The notes under the pieces: model-generated | What the model saw: the letters and a program-made list of their open reading frames with translations, nothing else | What the model was told of the DNA's origin: nothing | The model's database searches: none | Shown here: one piece after another, positions 1-9,170 of the stretch | Layout of the letters: each line of letters opens with the position of its first letter | Position numbering within the stretch: position 1 is the first letter of the stretch | Source: Shewanella sp. MBTL60-007 | Lineage (GTDB): Bacteria > Pseudomonadota > Gammaproteobacteria > Enterobacterales > Shewanellaceae | Length of the DNA: 64,000 nucleotides | Direction of reading: 5' to 3' | NCBI RefSeq assembly: GCF_019654915.1 | Contig: NZ_BPET01000026.1 | Location: 1-64,000, forward strand | Made by a program: the position numbers and the translations under genes

Positions 1-115
1 CTAGGAATTTAATTCCTCTAAAGAGCCGTTCGAGACTAGGACGTTGATAGGTCAGGTGTGTAAGCGTTGTGAGGCGTTGAGCTAACTGATACTAATGACT
101 CGTGAGGCTTAACCA
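1..115 (+). rRNA. rrl: 23S ribosomal RNA, 3' end (partial)
   Basis: The first ~115 bases match the 3' terminus of gammaproteobacterial 23S rRNA, including the conserved stretch around GTTGATAGG, the segment GAGCTAACTGATACTAATGA and the closing CGTGAGGCTTAACC. The gene enters from the left edge, so only its last bases are present. The exact mature end is estimated from the E. coli end. Confidence 0.95.
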
Positions 116-244
116 TACAACCCTGATGGGTTTTGTATGAGAGACTAATGTTTCTAATCAGAATTAGAATGAAGCACTTAATGTAGTGTGAACCCAATTT
201 TTAAGACTTGCATAGCGAGTCCAGCTTTTCAAATTTACCAAATT

Positions 245-363
245 TGTCTGGAAACCATAGAGCTGTGGTCCCACCTGAATCCATTCCGAACTCAGAAGTG
301 AAACACAGTATCGCCGATGGTAGTGTGGGGTCTCCCCATGTGAGAGTAGGTCATTTCCAGGCT
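245..363 (+). rRNA. rrf: 5S ribosomal RNA
   Basis: A full-length (~119 nt) 5S rRNA. It opens with TGTCTGG and closes with CCAGGCT, which pair as the terminal helix. The internal segments GGTCCCACCTGA, CCGAACTCAGAAGTGAAAC and GATGGTAGTGTGGGGTCTCC are the conserved 5S loops. It lies ~130 bases after the 23S end, as expected in an rrn operon, and is followed within 20 bases by a rho-independent terminator. Two partial copies of its 3' end occur further downstream. Confidence 0.97.
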
Positions 364-378
364 TTAAATTAAGTGAAG

Positions 379-406
379 AAGCCACCTTATTAAGGTGGCT
401 TTTTTG
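379..406 (+). terminator. Rho-independent terminator after 5S rRNA
   Basis: A GCCACCTTA/TAAGGTGGC hairpin followed by a run of T residues, 16 bases after the 5S gene. This is probably the main terminator of the rrn operon. Confidence 0.85.
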
Positions 407-531
407 CGTTTGGGCGTTTGTAAAATATTGAACGCCAACTTATCTAGAATACAGCCACCCGTAAAGGTGACTACTTCACTTAAGGTAGGCATAAATGCCT
501 ACCCCCTACGTCACCCCGCCGCTGAGCGGGG
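404..531 (+). repeat. Post-rrn tandem repeat, copy A
   Basis: A 128-bp unit starting TTGCGTTTGGGCGTTTG and ending in the hairpin CCCCGC...GCGGGG. It matches the unit at 709-836 with four substitutions by eye and no gap (offset 305 bases). Inside is a second short hairpin, GTAGGCA-TAAA-TGCCTAC (485-502). It has no plausible coding capacity. The small open frames across it follow the repeat and carry no recognisable protein. Confidence 0.85.
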
Positions 532-608
532 TCCCCAGCTACGAAGACAAGCTTCTCCGCGTTCAAGTCAGGCCGAATACTGCGTATTCAAAGCGCCAGA
601 CTTTCACC

Positions 609-660
609 CCCATGTGTTCGCTGCGCGAACCGAGTAGGTCATTTCCAGGCTTTAAATTAA
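609..660 (+). repeat. Vestigial 5S rRNA 3' end, copy 2
   Basis: Bases 632-660 reproduce the last ~20 bases of the 5S gene plus its 3' flank (GAGTAGGTCATTTCCAGGCT, then TTTAAATTAAGTGA). Just upstream, CCCCATGTG also matches the 5S, but the two are separated by a 15-base inserted palindrome-like sequence (TTCGCTGCGCGAACC, 617-631). The rest of the 5S is missing, so this is not a functional rRNA. Confidence 0.75.
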
Positions 661-708
661 GTGAGAAAGTACTTATCCTCGAATGCCATGGATGGCATAG
701 GAGAGGAG

Positions 709-836
709 TTGCGTTTGGGCGTTTGTGAAATATTGAACGCCAACTTATCTAGAATACAGCTACCCGTAAAGGTGACTGCTTCACTTAAGGTAGGCATAAA
801 TGCCTACTCCCTACGTCACCCCGCCGCTGAGCGGGG
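709..836 (+). repeat. Post-rrn tandem repeat, copy B
   Basis: Second copy of the 128-bp unit at 404-531, with about four substitutions, including TAAAATATTG to TGAAATATTG and CTACCCC to CTACTCC. The two copies are separated by a vestigial 5S tail, which suggests unequal recombination between rrn distal regions. Confidence 0.85.
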
Positions 837-963
837 CCAGAAACTGCATCCATGCGTTTCAGGCATTCGGCACATCCATGTGCCTTGCCTCCAGCTTCGT
901 AACAAGTTACTCGCGCTTCAAAGCCCTTGAATGCGTTGCATCCAAAGCAGGGCTTCTCCGCCC

Positions 964-1002
964 CCATGTGTTCGCTGCGCGAACCGAGTAGCTCATTTCC
1001 AG
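964..1002 (+). repeat. Vestigial 5S rRNA 3' end, copy 3
   Basis: Third occurrence of CCATGTG + TTCGCTGCGCGAACC + GAGTAG-TCATTTCCAG. It shares the 15-base insertion with the copy at 609-660 and then diverges from the other copies after CCAG. A terminator follows 30 bases on, which could be the terminator of an ancestral extra 5S gene. Confidence 0.7.
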
Positions 1003-1033
1003 TCGCTAAACTTTTCTCTAAAGATTGGCGAGA

Positions 1034-1062
1034 AAGCCCGCTACGATGTAGCGGGCTTTTTT
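1034..1062 (+). terminator. Second rrn-distal rho-independent terminator
   Basis: AGCCCGCTAC-GAT-GTAGCGGGCT hairpin followed by six T residues. It sits after the third 5S-like tail and about 150 bases before cinA, so it isolates cinA from rrn read-through. Confidence 0.85.
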
Positions 1063-1210
1063 CGTTATTGTCTGGACTCCTTATTACGAGAATTGACCGA
1101 ACGAACATGGGGGCGGTGAGTAGCTTGTAGTGATTTAATTGCAATTGTGTATTGCTATTACGGCTTAGCTTTCATAGTTTAGCTGCAATGAGGACGCTAA
1201 GGATTGTCGA

Positions 1211-2485
1211 ATGAAACTGGAAATGATTTGTACAGGCGAAGAGGTATTGGCTGGTCAGATAGTCGATACAAATGCCGCATGGTTCGGTAATACCATGATG
1301 GAGCATGGTATCGAGTGCCAAAGGCGTGTGACCGTGGGCGATCGTTTAGAAGATCTTATATCAGTATTTATAGAGCGAAGTCGCGAGGCTGATGTGATTC
1401 TAGTAAATGGCGGTCTAGGGCCGACAAGTGATGATCTCTCTGCAGAAGCAATGGCGCTGGCGAAGGGAGAGGTCTTAGTTGAAAACGAGGTTTGGCGTGA
1501 GAGGTTGGAAGATTGGTTTACCCGTAGTGGCCGAGTAATGGCACTGAGTAATCTTAAGCAAGCTTTGCTCCCCGAGTCTGCGATTATGATAGACAATCCT
1601 GTTGGTACAGCCTGTGGTTTCGCTGTAAAGCTGAACCGTGCTTGGCTATTCTTCACTCCGGGCGTACCATTTGAATTTAAGCAGATGGTTAAAGAGCAGT
1701 TTATTCCCTTTGTTAAGCAGAGATTCGAAATTGCGGCAGACGTTGCTCTAAGAAAGTATCTCACTCTTGGGCAAGGAGAGTCATCGCTTGCCGACGTGCT
1801 TGAGAATATTGCGCTGCCTGATGGAATGACTATCGGCTATCGTTCTTTTATGCCACACATCGAAATTAAACTCTTCGCTCGAGGTCCAGAAGCAATCGGG
1901 CAACTTGATCGGACAGAAAGCCAGATCCGCTTCTTATTGGGAAACGCCATCGTTGCTGATGAAAAGACGAGCTTGGCTGAGGTTATCCACTCTCTTATGG
2001 TCGATTCAGGGTTAAGTCTTAGTGTTGCCGAGTCGTGTACTGGCGGCATGATTGCAAGTCAACTGATCGACTTCTCTGGAAGCTCATCCTATTTAGATCA
2101 AGGGTTAGTGACTTATAGTAACGAGTCTAAGGTTCGAGTGTTGGGGGTTAAGCCTGAAACCTTAGACGATCATGGCGCGGTTTCAATTGCTACGGTAGAG
2201 GAGATGGCAAAAGGAGCAAGGGGCATACTCGATAGTGATTTTGCGTTGGCGACTAGTGGCATCGCAGGTCCAACTGGTGGCACAGAAGACAAGCCTGTCG
2301 GGACGGTTGCCATAGCACTAGCGACTAAAGGAGGCGTTTATAGCCAGATGATCAAGCTTCCAAGACGTTCTAGGGATTTAGTGCGTAGCTTAAGTACGGC
2401 GGTAGCACTGGATATGCTAAGAAGAGAGTTATTAGGCGAAGCGGTTATTGTCGATTATGGAACTATAGGTCGTTTTGCTAAGTAA
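1211..2485 (+). CDS. cinA: CinA family protein (nicotinamide-nucleotide amidase type)
   Basis: A 424-residue two-domain protein. The N-terminal ~170 residues are the molybdopterin-binding-like CinA domain (start [15 protein letters not shown], with [10 protein letters not shown] near residue 65). The C-terminal ~160 residues are the PncC deamidase domain, marked by VAESCTGG near residue 270 and GIAGPTGG. Family members recycle NMN by deamidating nicotinamide mononucleotide; the N-terminal domain of some relatives hydrolyses ADP-ribose. The full length (about 410-430 is usual) argues that it is intact. It is a monocistronic gene between the rrn operon and a converging lipoprotein gene, with a terminator after the stop. 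The ATG is the first in-frame start matching the family. Confidence 0.93.
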   Translation: MKLEMICTGEEVLAGQIVDTNAAWFGNTMMEHGIECQRRVTVGDRLEDLISVFIERSREADVILVNGGLGPTSDDLSAEAMALAKGEVLVENEVWRERLEDWFTRSGRVMALSNLKQALLPESAIMIDNPVGTACGFAVKLNRAWLFFTPGVPFEFKQMVKEQFIPFVKQRFEIAADVALRKYLTLGQGESSLADVLENIALPDGMTIGYRSFMPHIEIKLFARGPEAIGQLDRTESQIRFLLGNAIVADEKTSLAEVIHSLMVDSGLSLSVAESCTGGMIASQLIDFSGSSSYLDQGLVTYSNESKVRVLGVKPETLDDHGAVSIATVEEMAKGARGILDSDFALATSGIAGPTGGTEDKPVGTVAIALATKGGVYSQMIKLPRRSRDLVRSLSTAVALDMLRRELLGEAVIVDYGTIGRFAK

Positions 2486-2515
2486 TTTTCTTAAAAGTCC
2501 CTCTCTCTAAATAAT

Positions 2516-2546
2516 AAAAAAGCAGGCTCAAAGGAGCCTGCTTTTA
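2516..2546. terminator. Bidirectional terminator between cinA and yceB-like gene
   Basis: AGCAGGCTC-AAAG-GAGCCTGCT hairpin flanked by an A run on the left and a T run on the right, so it can stop transcription from both converging genes. Confidence 0.85.
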
Positions 2547-2574
2547 GTTTCAGTGGCGAGCTAACTGCTTAAGG

Positions 2575-3117
2575 TTAGTCTTCGAAAACAAGTACGAGCT
2601 TGCCGGGTTTAACCTCGATTCGCTTGGTTATATTGGCAATAAGCGCCTGATTCGACTCTTTGGTATCTAATACATATACAGGTTTTGTTTCTAGAAACTG
2701 GGTCAAGAAACGCATTAATTCAGGGGCGATAGAGCCAATGGCTTTCTCTATGTCCTGAGGATTAGATTCCACTTTAACTAATTGCAGATTACGCAGGTGA
2801 ACGCTGTGGTCCGTTGCGTCATACCACGGCTCAGCCTCAAACTCAGCAACAAGATTTGCGCTTATGGGCATCATAGGGTTGCGCACATTAACGATGGTGA
2901 CAGCAGATACAGCCATGGTATCTGGCTTTTCACCTAAGGTGACTTCAATGTCATTAACACGCAGATCAATTCCGAAGATTTGGTTGCCCTGCTTTACTTC
3001 AAAGTGCATCTCATCGTTAAGGTAAGTTTCTAGCTCTTCTTCTGTGATGCTGTATTGACTGACACAGCCAGTCAATAACATCAAGGCGCTAGCAAGCGCC
3101 ACTTTTAGTAATTTCAT
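2575..3117 (-). CDS. DUF1439 lipoprotein (YceB-like)
   Basis: A 180-residue predicted lipoprotein. The N-terminus is a lipoprotein signal peptide with lipobox LLTGC (Cys18). The rest fits the DUF1439/YceB family: an amphipathic beta-rich domain (MHFEVKQ, NDIEVTLG, FEAEPWYD) and a helical end near APELMRFLTQFLETKPVY. Function is unknown; related SMP/tubular-lipid-binding-like folds are suspected for this family. Its ATG overlaps the ppc stop codon by one base, so it is very probably translated from the ppc transcript. Confidence 0.85.
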   Translation of the reverse strand: MKLLKVALASALMLLTGCVSQYSITEEELETYLNDEMHFEVKQGNQIFGIDLRVNDIEVTLGEKPDTMAVSAVTIVNVRNPMMPISANLVAEFEAEPWYDATDHSVHLRNLQLVKVESNPQDIEKAIGSIAPELMRFLTQFLETKPVYVLDTKESNQALIANITKRIEVKPGKLVLVFED

Positions 3118-5753
3118 TAACCTGTATTTCTCATTCCGGCTGCAACGCCAGCTATGGTTAACATCAATGCTAGCTCGACATTTTGAGAGGACTCCTGCTC
3201 TCTACGGGTTCTCGCTAGCAATTCTGCCTGTAGGAAGTTTAGTGGATCGATATAGGGGTTTCTAAGCTCTACCGACTCACGATTCCACGGCGTGTGGGCC
3301 ATTAAGCTTTCGGCTTGGGTTAGCTCAAGCACGGCTTCAATACCTGTTGCCAATCGGTCTCTGAGTTGTACACCAAGGTGATGTAGTTCAGTGGGGACTA
3401 GGCTCGTCTCGTAGAACTTCGACAGATTAGGTTCAGCTTTTGCGTAAACCATTTCTAGCATTGAAATTCGAGTCTTGAAAAATGGCCAGTGCTTTTCCAT
3501 CTCCTGTAGTAGTGGTAAATCACCTCTCTCAGAAGCCGCTTTTAGTGCTTCACCTGCACCTAACCATGCTGGCAGCATTAAGCGGTTTTGTGACCAAGCG
3601 AAGATCCACGGAATTGCACGTAAGCTTTCGATACCACCATCAACCCGACGTTTCGCTGGGCGGCTACCCAATGGCAGTTTACCCAGTTCAATTTCTGGCG
3701 TTGCGGCGCGGAAGTAAGACACGAAATCAGGCTCTTCACGAACGATAGCGCGATAAGCTAAAACCGATTCGTCGGCAAGTTGCTGCATACATTGGCGCCA
3801 CTCAGGCTTAGGCTCTGGTGGTGGCAATAGTGTCGCTTCCATGACTGCAGAGGTATAAAGCGCCAGACTTTGCACTGCGAGTTTAGGCAGGCCAAACTTA
3901 AAGCGGATCATCTCACCTTGTTCAGTGACTCGAATGCGTCCATCTACAGAGCCTGGTGGCTGAGACAAGATCGCTTGGTGAGCTGGTCCGCCGCCACGGC
4001 CGATCGTACCACCACGGCCATGGAACAGAGTGAGCTTAATATTGGCTTCTTGGCTAATCGCAACTAGCTTTTCCTGTGCTGTGTATTGCGCCCAAGCGGC
4101 TGCCATCACACCGGCATCCTTAGCTGAGTCAGAATAGCCGATCATCACTTCCTGAATGCCTTTGGTGTAGCCGCGATACCAATCGATGGCAAATAAGGCT
4201 GACATACAATCAGAGGCATTGTTTAAGTCATCTAAGGTCTCAAATAGTGGTACTACACGCATAGGATGTGGGCAGCCAGTCTCTTTTAGTAGTAGGAGTA
4301 CCGCCAAGACATCTGAGGGTTGGCTTGCCATAGAGATGACATAAGAACCCATGGCTTGAGCCGGCTGGGTTGCAATAAGCCTACAAGTTTTTACCACCTC
4401 TTCAACTTCTGCAGACGCTTGCCAGTTAGCTGGAATTAGAGGACGTTTACCTGTTAATTCGCGTAGCAGGAATGCTTGCTTTTCTGTTTCATCCCAATGA
4501 GCGTAATCACCCATGCCAAGATAGCGAGTTAGTTCGGCAATGACATCGGCATGGCGCTGAGCATCTTGGCGAACATCTAGCCTTAGCATATGAATACCAA
4601 AACAAGCTATGCGGCGCAGCATATCGAGTAATAGGCCGTTGGCGATTAAGCTCATGCCTGAATCACACAAGCTTTGATATAGCATCATCAAAGGCTCTTT
4701 TAGATCGCTCTCATGCCAGATGATTTCACTTGGATCGACTTCTGGTTGATGCCCTTCGAGTCTTGCATTGAGGTAATCGATGGTGTTTCTAAGCTTTTGG
4801 CGTAGAACTCTTAATACTACTCGGTATGGTTCTTTACTATCGTCGGTATAGGCAAGCAGTGTTTCGTTTGCGCCTTCCATCGACAACTCGTTTACCAGTA
4901 GTACAACATCTTTTAGGTAAAGGCGTGCGGCAGTATGGCGGTTACGGTCGAGGACCTCTTGGGTCACTGTTGAGGTAACAAATGGGTTACCATCACGGTC
5001 TCCTCCCATCCAGCTTGAGAATTTTACTGGGGCGATATCGATAGGTAGCTGGGTATTGGTGCGCTCTTCGACTTGTTGATTAAGCTGTCTAAGGAAATCT
5101 GGTATTGCATGCCATAGAGAGGCTTCTATGGTGCTTAACCCCCAACGTGCTTCATCAACTGGAGTAGGGCGCTCGTGGCGGATCTCATTGGTATGCCAGA
5201 TCTGTGCAATAAGTTGGCGTAGACGCAGGTGATGCTGCTTTTTTTCTAGCTCGGTAAGTTGCGGGTTTTCGAGTGCGGCGAGCGCATCAATAACCGCCGA
5301 GTACTTTTGGATCAGCGTGCGTCGAGAGATCTCCGTTGGGTGAGCAGTGAGTACCAAGTCGATGTCGAGTGTTTTCAAACATTCTAACACCTTGGTTTTA
5401 TCAATATTGCCACCCAACATACGGCCTAATAGCTGTTCTACTGGATCGGGAACGCAGACTAATTCATCGCAGTTACGGCTAATAGTATGGAACTGCTCGG
5501 CGATATTCGCCAGATTCAAGAATTGGTTAAAAGCTTTAGCAAAAGGAACGAGCTCGTCATCGCTTAAAGAAGATAGGAGAGTAAGCATCTCCTCACGGGC
5601 GGCATCATCCCCCTGGCGTGAGCTTTTTGCAAGATGACGGATCTGTTCAATTTTATCTAGGAAAGTGCCATCAAGGTCGGTGCGGATTGTGTCACCTAAA
5701 ATCTGCCCTAAGGTTCCAACATTGGACCTTAGCGAGGCATACATGTCTACCAT
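3117..5753 (-). CDS. ppc: Phosphoenolpyruvate carboxylase
   Basis: Adds bicarbonate to phosphoenolpyruvate to give oxaloacetate, the anaplerotic feed of the TCA cycle. The protein is 878 residues, close to the E. coli 883. Diagnostic motifs are TAHPTE (catalytic His, near residue 137), [24 protein letters not shown] and the C-terminal MRNTG. All typical catalytic blocks are present without a frameshift. A second in-frame ATG three codons downstream ([10 protein letters not shown]) matches family N-termini about as well as the chosen start. It is followed with a one-base overlap by the DUF1439 lipoprotein gene. Confidence 0.97.
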   Translation of the reverse strand: MVDMYASLRSNVGTLGQILGDTIRTDLDGTFLDKIEQIRHLAKSSRQGDDAAREEMLTLLSSLSDDELVPFAKAFNQFLNLANIAEQFHTISRNCDELVCVPDPVEQLLGRMLGGNIDKTKVLECLKTLDIDLVLTAHPTEISRRTLIQKYSAVIDALAALENPQLTELEKKQHHLRLRQLIAQIWHTNEIRHERPTPVDEARWGLSTIEASLWHAIPDFLRQLNQQVEERTNTQLPIDIAPVKFSSWMGGDRDGNPFVTSTVTQEVLDRNRHTAARLYLKDVVLLVNELSMEGANETLLAYTDDSKEPYRVVLRVLRQKLRNTIDYLNARLEGHQPEVDPSEIIWHESDLKEPLMMLYQSLCDSGMSLIANGLLLDMLRRIACFGIHMLRLDVRQDAQRHADVIAELTRYLGMGDYAHWDETEKQAFLLRELTGKRPLIPANWQASAEVEEVVKTCRLIATQPAQAMGSYVISMASQPSDVLAVLLLLKETGCPHPMRVVPLFETLDDLNNASDCMSALFAIDWYRGYTKGIQEVMIGYSDSAKDAGVMAAAWAQYTAQEKLVAISQEANIKLTLFHGRGGTIGRGGGPAHQAILSQPPGSVDGRIRVTEQGEMIRFKFGLPKLAVQSLALYTSAVMEATLLPPPEPKPEWRQCMQQLADESVLAYRAIVREEPDFVSYFRAATPEIELGKLPLGSRPAKRRVDGGIESLRAIPWIFAWSQNRLMLPAWLGAGEALKAASERGDLPLLQEMEKHWPFFKTRISMLEMVYAKAEPNLSKFYETSLVPTELHHLGVQLRDRLATGIEAVLELTQAESLMAHTPWNRESVELRNPYIDPLNFLQAELLARTRREQESSQNVELALMLTIAGVAAGMRNTG

Positions 5754-5920
5754 ACGTGCTCCATATTGGTAAGCTAATAGTTCACAATACCTAGCAGTGC
5801 TGTGCTAGGCAATGTTCGAGTTTGAAATATTGACCATGATTGTGCTCTGCATCACTTTTTGCTGGCAGCCTAGCAAGGCCCGGCTAGCTCTAATCTGCAA
5901 GCTGGATAAAAAATAACAAC

Positions 5921-7072
5921 TTACTTTATACATGCATGATAAATCAGTTTTTTTAATAGATCTTTTGTTTGGTTAATATAGCTAATATCTAAGAATTCAT
6001 CCGGTTGATGCGCCTGCTCGATACTTCCGGGGCCGAGGACTAATGTTTGGCAACCTAATTGGCTGATGTAGGGGGCTTCGGTGGCATAGTTAACCACTTC
6101 AGGCTGACTATCACTAAGTTTGGCAACAAGCTGTGTCCAGCTGCCCTCTTTTTTATCGGCAAAAGGTTCAGAGCCTGGGTATAAGGGGGCAACGTGGATG
6201 CAACCGGGGTATTGACTGCATATTGGCTCAAGGTAGTTGGCAACCATCAACTCCAAATCATCCAGTGCCAGGCCGGGAATTGGACGAAGATCGATATGCA
6301 GGTCGCAGCAACCGCAGATCCTGTTTGCTGCATCACCACCGTGGATATGACCGAAGTTCATGGTTGGGTAGGGTACACTGAAGGCATCTTCTCGATAGTT
6401 ATTGGCTAAGTGCTGCTTAAGTTTAAGCAGCTGGCCTGTCACTAAGTGCATGACCTCTATGGCGTTGAGTCCTTTTGCCGGATCTGATGAGTGGCCACTG
6501 CGACCCGTTACCCTAATTCCTTGGGTGAAATGCCCTTTATGCATATAAACCGGCTTTAAGCTCGTAGGCTCACCTATGATGGCATAGTCTGGTGCAATGG
6601 ACTTAGCCGCCGCAAAGGCTTTAGCCCCATTCATAGTAGTCTCTTCATCGGCGCTGGCGAGTATGTGCAGTGGACGTTTAAACTTATCCAAAGGCAGTTC
6701 TTTTAATGCTTCGAGAGTGAGCGCAAAGAAGCCTTTCATGTCACAGCTGCCTAGACCGTACCAGCGGTTGTTCTTTTCAACTAGCGAAAAAGGGTCTTGG
6801 CTCCAGCGCCCTTCGTCGAAAGGGACGGTATCTGTGTGGCCTGCTAGTAGTAATCCACCTTGTCCTTGACCAAAAGAAGCCACTAAATTGTGTTTATTGC
6901 GTGTATTAGCAACGGGCAAGGATTGACACTGCATGCCTAAGTCGGAAAACCAATTATGCAATAGCTCTATCACAGCGAGATTGCTGGTATCCAGTTCGGC
7001 TTCAAGGGCGCTAATTGAAGGCGTGGCGATAAGCCGACTAAAACTGCTTTTTATATCTGGAAGTGTTTTCAT
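5921..7072 (-). CDS. argE: Acetylornithine deacetylase
   Basis: A zinc peptidase-M20-type enzyme that hydrolyses N-acetylornithine to ornithine in the linear arginine pathway. It has 383 residues. The metal site is visible as LLAGHTDTVPFD (near residue 80) and SADEETTMNGAKA (near residue 143), with further ligands in GEPTSLKPV. The central insertion domain GRSGHSSDPAKGLNAIE is the M20 dimerisation lid. It is divergent from argCBFGH, sharing a 275-base intergenic region with candidate ArgR boxes immediately upstream of its ATG. Confidence 0.95.
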   Translation of the reverse strand: MKTLPDIKSSFSRLIATPSISALEAELDTSNLAVIELLHNWFSDLGMQCQSLPVANTRNKHNLVASFGQGQGGLLLAGHTDTVPFDEGRWSQDPFSLVEKNNRWYGLGSCDMKGFFALTLEALKELPLDKFKRPLHILASADEETTMNGAKAFAAAKSIAPDYAIIGEPTSLKPVYMHKGHFTQGIRVTGRSGHSSDPAKGLNAIEVMHLVTGQLLKLKQHLANNYREDAFSVPYPTMNFGHIHGGDAANRICGCCDLHIDLRPIPGLALDDLELMVANYLEPICSQYPGCIHVAPLYPGSEPFADKKEGSWTQLVAKLSDSQPEVVNYATEAPYISQLGCQTLVLGPGSIEQAHQPDEFLDISYINQTKDLLKKLIYHACIK

Positions 7073-7083
7073 TAAAAAATACC

Positions 7084-7118
7084 TAAATATATATTCAAAT
7101 ATATTGCATAATTAATTT
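7084..7118. promoter_or_regulatory. Candidate tandem ArgR (ARG) boxes between argE and argC
   Basis: Bases 7084-7097 read TAAATATATATTCA, which matches the 14-base ARG-box core TGAATWWWWATTCA at 13 of 14 positions on the minus strand. A weaker half-matching box starts at 7105 (TGCATAATTA...), a 21-base repeat distance, which is the usual phasing of ArgR box pairs. It lies 12-46 bases before the argE start, a position where ArgR could repress argE and possibly the divergent argC promoter. Seen by eye only. Confidence 0.5.
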
Positions 7119-7347
7119 TGCGTGTTAGTCTATCAAACAGCTAAGGTAACTACCACATTTCGTTGGTCTGATTAATGAGAGTCAATATGTTTAGTCTTGT
7201 TCAAACTATAGTCATTAAGGTTATTTGTACCCACTTCCTGCGACGATAATCTTGTCAATTAATGGTGTTCAGCCAGGGCTTAAGTTGTGCCCACTCTTTT
7301 TCGCATCGTCATCTAAATTCAAGATTAAGGTTTTAAAGTCATAGACT

Positions 7348-8355
7348 ATGAAAAATATAGCCATTATTGGTGCCAGTGGATACACAGGCGCACAGCTCAC
7401 CTCTCTTATTCATGCCGACCTTAACCTGTCGATTCAAGGTCTATATGTATCTGAAAATAGTCTAGATAAGGGGAAAGCCCTTGCCGAACTCTATCCTGCA
7501 TATAGCCATATATCCTTGAGCCTAACTCCTCTAACAGATGAGGCAAAAGAGGCTATCGTTAAAACTGCCGATGCAGTGGTGCTGGCGACTGATCATGGTG
7601 TGAGCCTACATCTGGCTGCTTGGTTCTATCAGCGGGGCTTAGCCGTATTTGATTTAAGTGGTGCTTATCGGTTTGCGGATGTGGCCCAATATCCTAAGTG
7701 GTATGGTTTTACTCATGAATATCCGCAAGTTCTCGCCGATGCAGTATATGGCTTGGCGGAATGGAATACCGAGCAAATTGTGGCAAGTAAGATGATAGCG
7801 GTGCCGGGATGCTATCCAACGGCATCACTGACAGCACTAAAACCACTCTCTCATCTATTAACCGATGTGCTGCCAGTGATTAATGCGGTAAGCGGCGTAA
7901 CAGGGGCTGGTAGAAAAGCTCAGCTTCACACTAGCTTCTGTGAAGTGAGCTTAACGCCCTATGGCGTACTAGGCCATAGGCACCAGCCTGAGATTGCGAC
8001 TCAGCTAGGGCAAGAAGTTATCTTCACTCCTCATCTAGGTAATTTTAAGCGCGGGATCTTGGCTACGATTACGGTCAAATTAAAGCCAGAAACCACAGAG
8101 CAAGATATCGAGACAGCCTATCAGTGCTACGAGGCAGCAGAGCTTGTCACAGTAAAGAAAAATCAATTTCCTAAGGTAGATGATGTAGTGCTGACTCCCT
8201 ATTGCCACCTAGGATGGAAATACGATGCACAGACGGGATACTTAGTGGTCGCGAGCGCCATTGATAACTTAATGAAGGGGGCTGCCAGTCAAGCTTTGCA
8301 ATGCATAAAGATTCATTTTAATGAGTCGTTAAAGCAGCCTGAAGGGGATTTATGA
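7348..8355 (+). CDS. argC: N-acetyl-gamma-glutamyl-phosphate reductase
   Basis: Reduces N-acetylglutamyl phosphate to the semialdehyde with NADPH, the third step of arginine synthesis. It has 335 residues: N-terminal Rossmann motif [11 protein letters not shown], catalytic Cys155 in VPGCYPTAS, and the His212 region in GHRHQPEI. First gene of argCBFGH; its TGA overlaps the argB ATG by four bases. The ribosome-binding site is weak (TAAGG about 17 bases upstream), which is the only uncertainty about the start. Confidence 0.96.
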   Translation: MKNIAIIGASGYTGAQLTSLIHADLNLSIQGLYVSENSLDKGKALAELYPAYSHISLSLTPLTDEAKEAIVKTADAVVLATDHGVSLHLAAWFYQRGLAVFDLSGAYRFADVAQYPKWYGFTHEYPQVLADAVYGLAEWNTEQIVASKMIAVPGCYPTASLTALKPLSHLLTDVLPVINAVSGVTGAGRKAQLHTSFCEVSLTPYGVLGHRHQPEIATQLGQEVIFTPHLGNFKRGILATITVKLKPETTEQDIETAYQCYEAAELVTVKKNQFPKVDDVVLTPYCHLGWKYDAQTGYLVVASAIDNLMKGAASQALQCIKIHFNESLKQPEGDL

Positions 8356-9158
8356 TGACTCAAGCAGAACTAAAGAGTGTGGCAAGTAAGCCGGTGATGG
8401 TGCTCAAGGTCGGTGGTGCTTTACTGCAGTGTGAAATGGGCATGGCGCGGTTAATGGAAGCGGCGGCCAAGATTATCGCAAATGGTCAGCCACTGATTAT
8501 GGTACATGGCGGGGGCTGTCTGGTTGATGAGCAGTTAAAAGCGAACGGCATGACAACTGAAAAACTGGATGGCTTAAGGATCACCCCCGAAGAGCAGATC
8601 CCTGTTGTCGTTGGAGCATTAGCGGGTACCTCCAATAAGATCCTTCAAGCCGCCGCGATGAAGGCGGGTGTAACCAGTTTAGGTATGAGCCTAGCCGATG
8701 CTGGCATGATGAAGGCCAAGATTAAAGATCCGTTATTGGGATTGGTAGGGGAAGTTGAGCCAAACGATGCGAGTTATTTGGAGTTTGTGTTGGCACAAGG
8801 CTGGATGCCGATAGTGAGCTCTATAGCCATTAGCGATGAAGGGCAGATGCTTAACGTCAATGCCGACCAAGCGGCGACGGCATTAGCTAAGTTGGTCTCA
8901 GGCTCTTTGGTCTTGTTGTCGGACGTTTCTGGGGTTCTCGATGGAAAAGGGCAGTTAATTAATAGTTTAAATAGAGAGCAGGTTAATGAGTTAACCAAGA
9001 TTGGCGTTATTGAGAAAGGAATGAAGGTCAAAGTGGAAGCTGCATTAGATGTTGCAGAGTCCATGGGGCAAGCCGTACAGATAGCCTCTTGGCGTCATGC
9101 ACAGCAGTTAATCGCATTATGCCAAGGTGAAACCGTTGGCACACAGATCCAACCTTAG
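8352..9158 (+). CDS. argB: Acetylglutamate kinase
   Basis: Phosphorylates N-acetylglutamate, the second step of arginine synthesis. It has 268 residues, an amino-acid-kinase fold with KVGGALL near residue 19, [10 protein letters not shown] near 53 and the nucleotide-binding block [12 protein letters not shown]. The gene opens with two consecutive ATGs (8352 and 8355); either could be used, and both overlap the argC stop region, implying translational coupling. The residues before VMVLKVGG are about ten longer than in E. coli. Confidence 0.95.
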   Translation: MMTQAELKSVASKPVMVLKVGGALLQCEMGMARLMEAAAKIIANGQPLIMVHGGGCLVDEQLKANGMTTEKLDGLRITPEEQIPVVVGALAGTSNKILQAAAMKAGVTSLGMSLADAGMMKAKIKDPLLGLVGEVEPNDASYLEFVLAQGWMPIVSSIAISDEGQMLNVNADQAATALAKLVSGSLVLLSDVSGVLDGKGQLINSLNREQVNELTKIGVIEKGMKVKVEAALDVAESMGQAVQIASWRHAQQLIALCQGETVGTQIQP

Positions 9159-9170
9159 GAGACAAGTCTT

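Noticed and set aside
404-836. Possible CRISPR or tandem array
   Set aside because: Only two copies of a 128-bp unit, 305 bases apart, with a 5S tail between them; no short direct repeats with regular spacers.
404-1144. Several open frames of 60-120 codons across the rrn tail
   Set aside because: They follow the repeats and 5S remnants, have no ribosome-binding site or recognisable domains, and exist on both strands at once.
1255-1764. 169-codon minus-strand open frame inside cinA
   Set aside because: Antisense to cinA with no recognisable domain; Ser/Arg-rich composition expected from the reverse of a coding strand.
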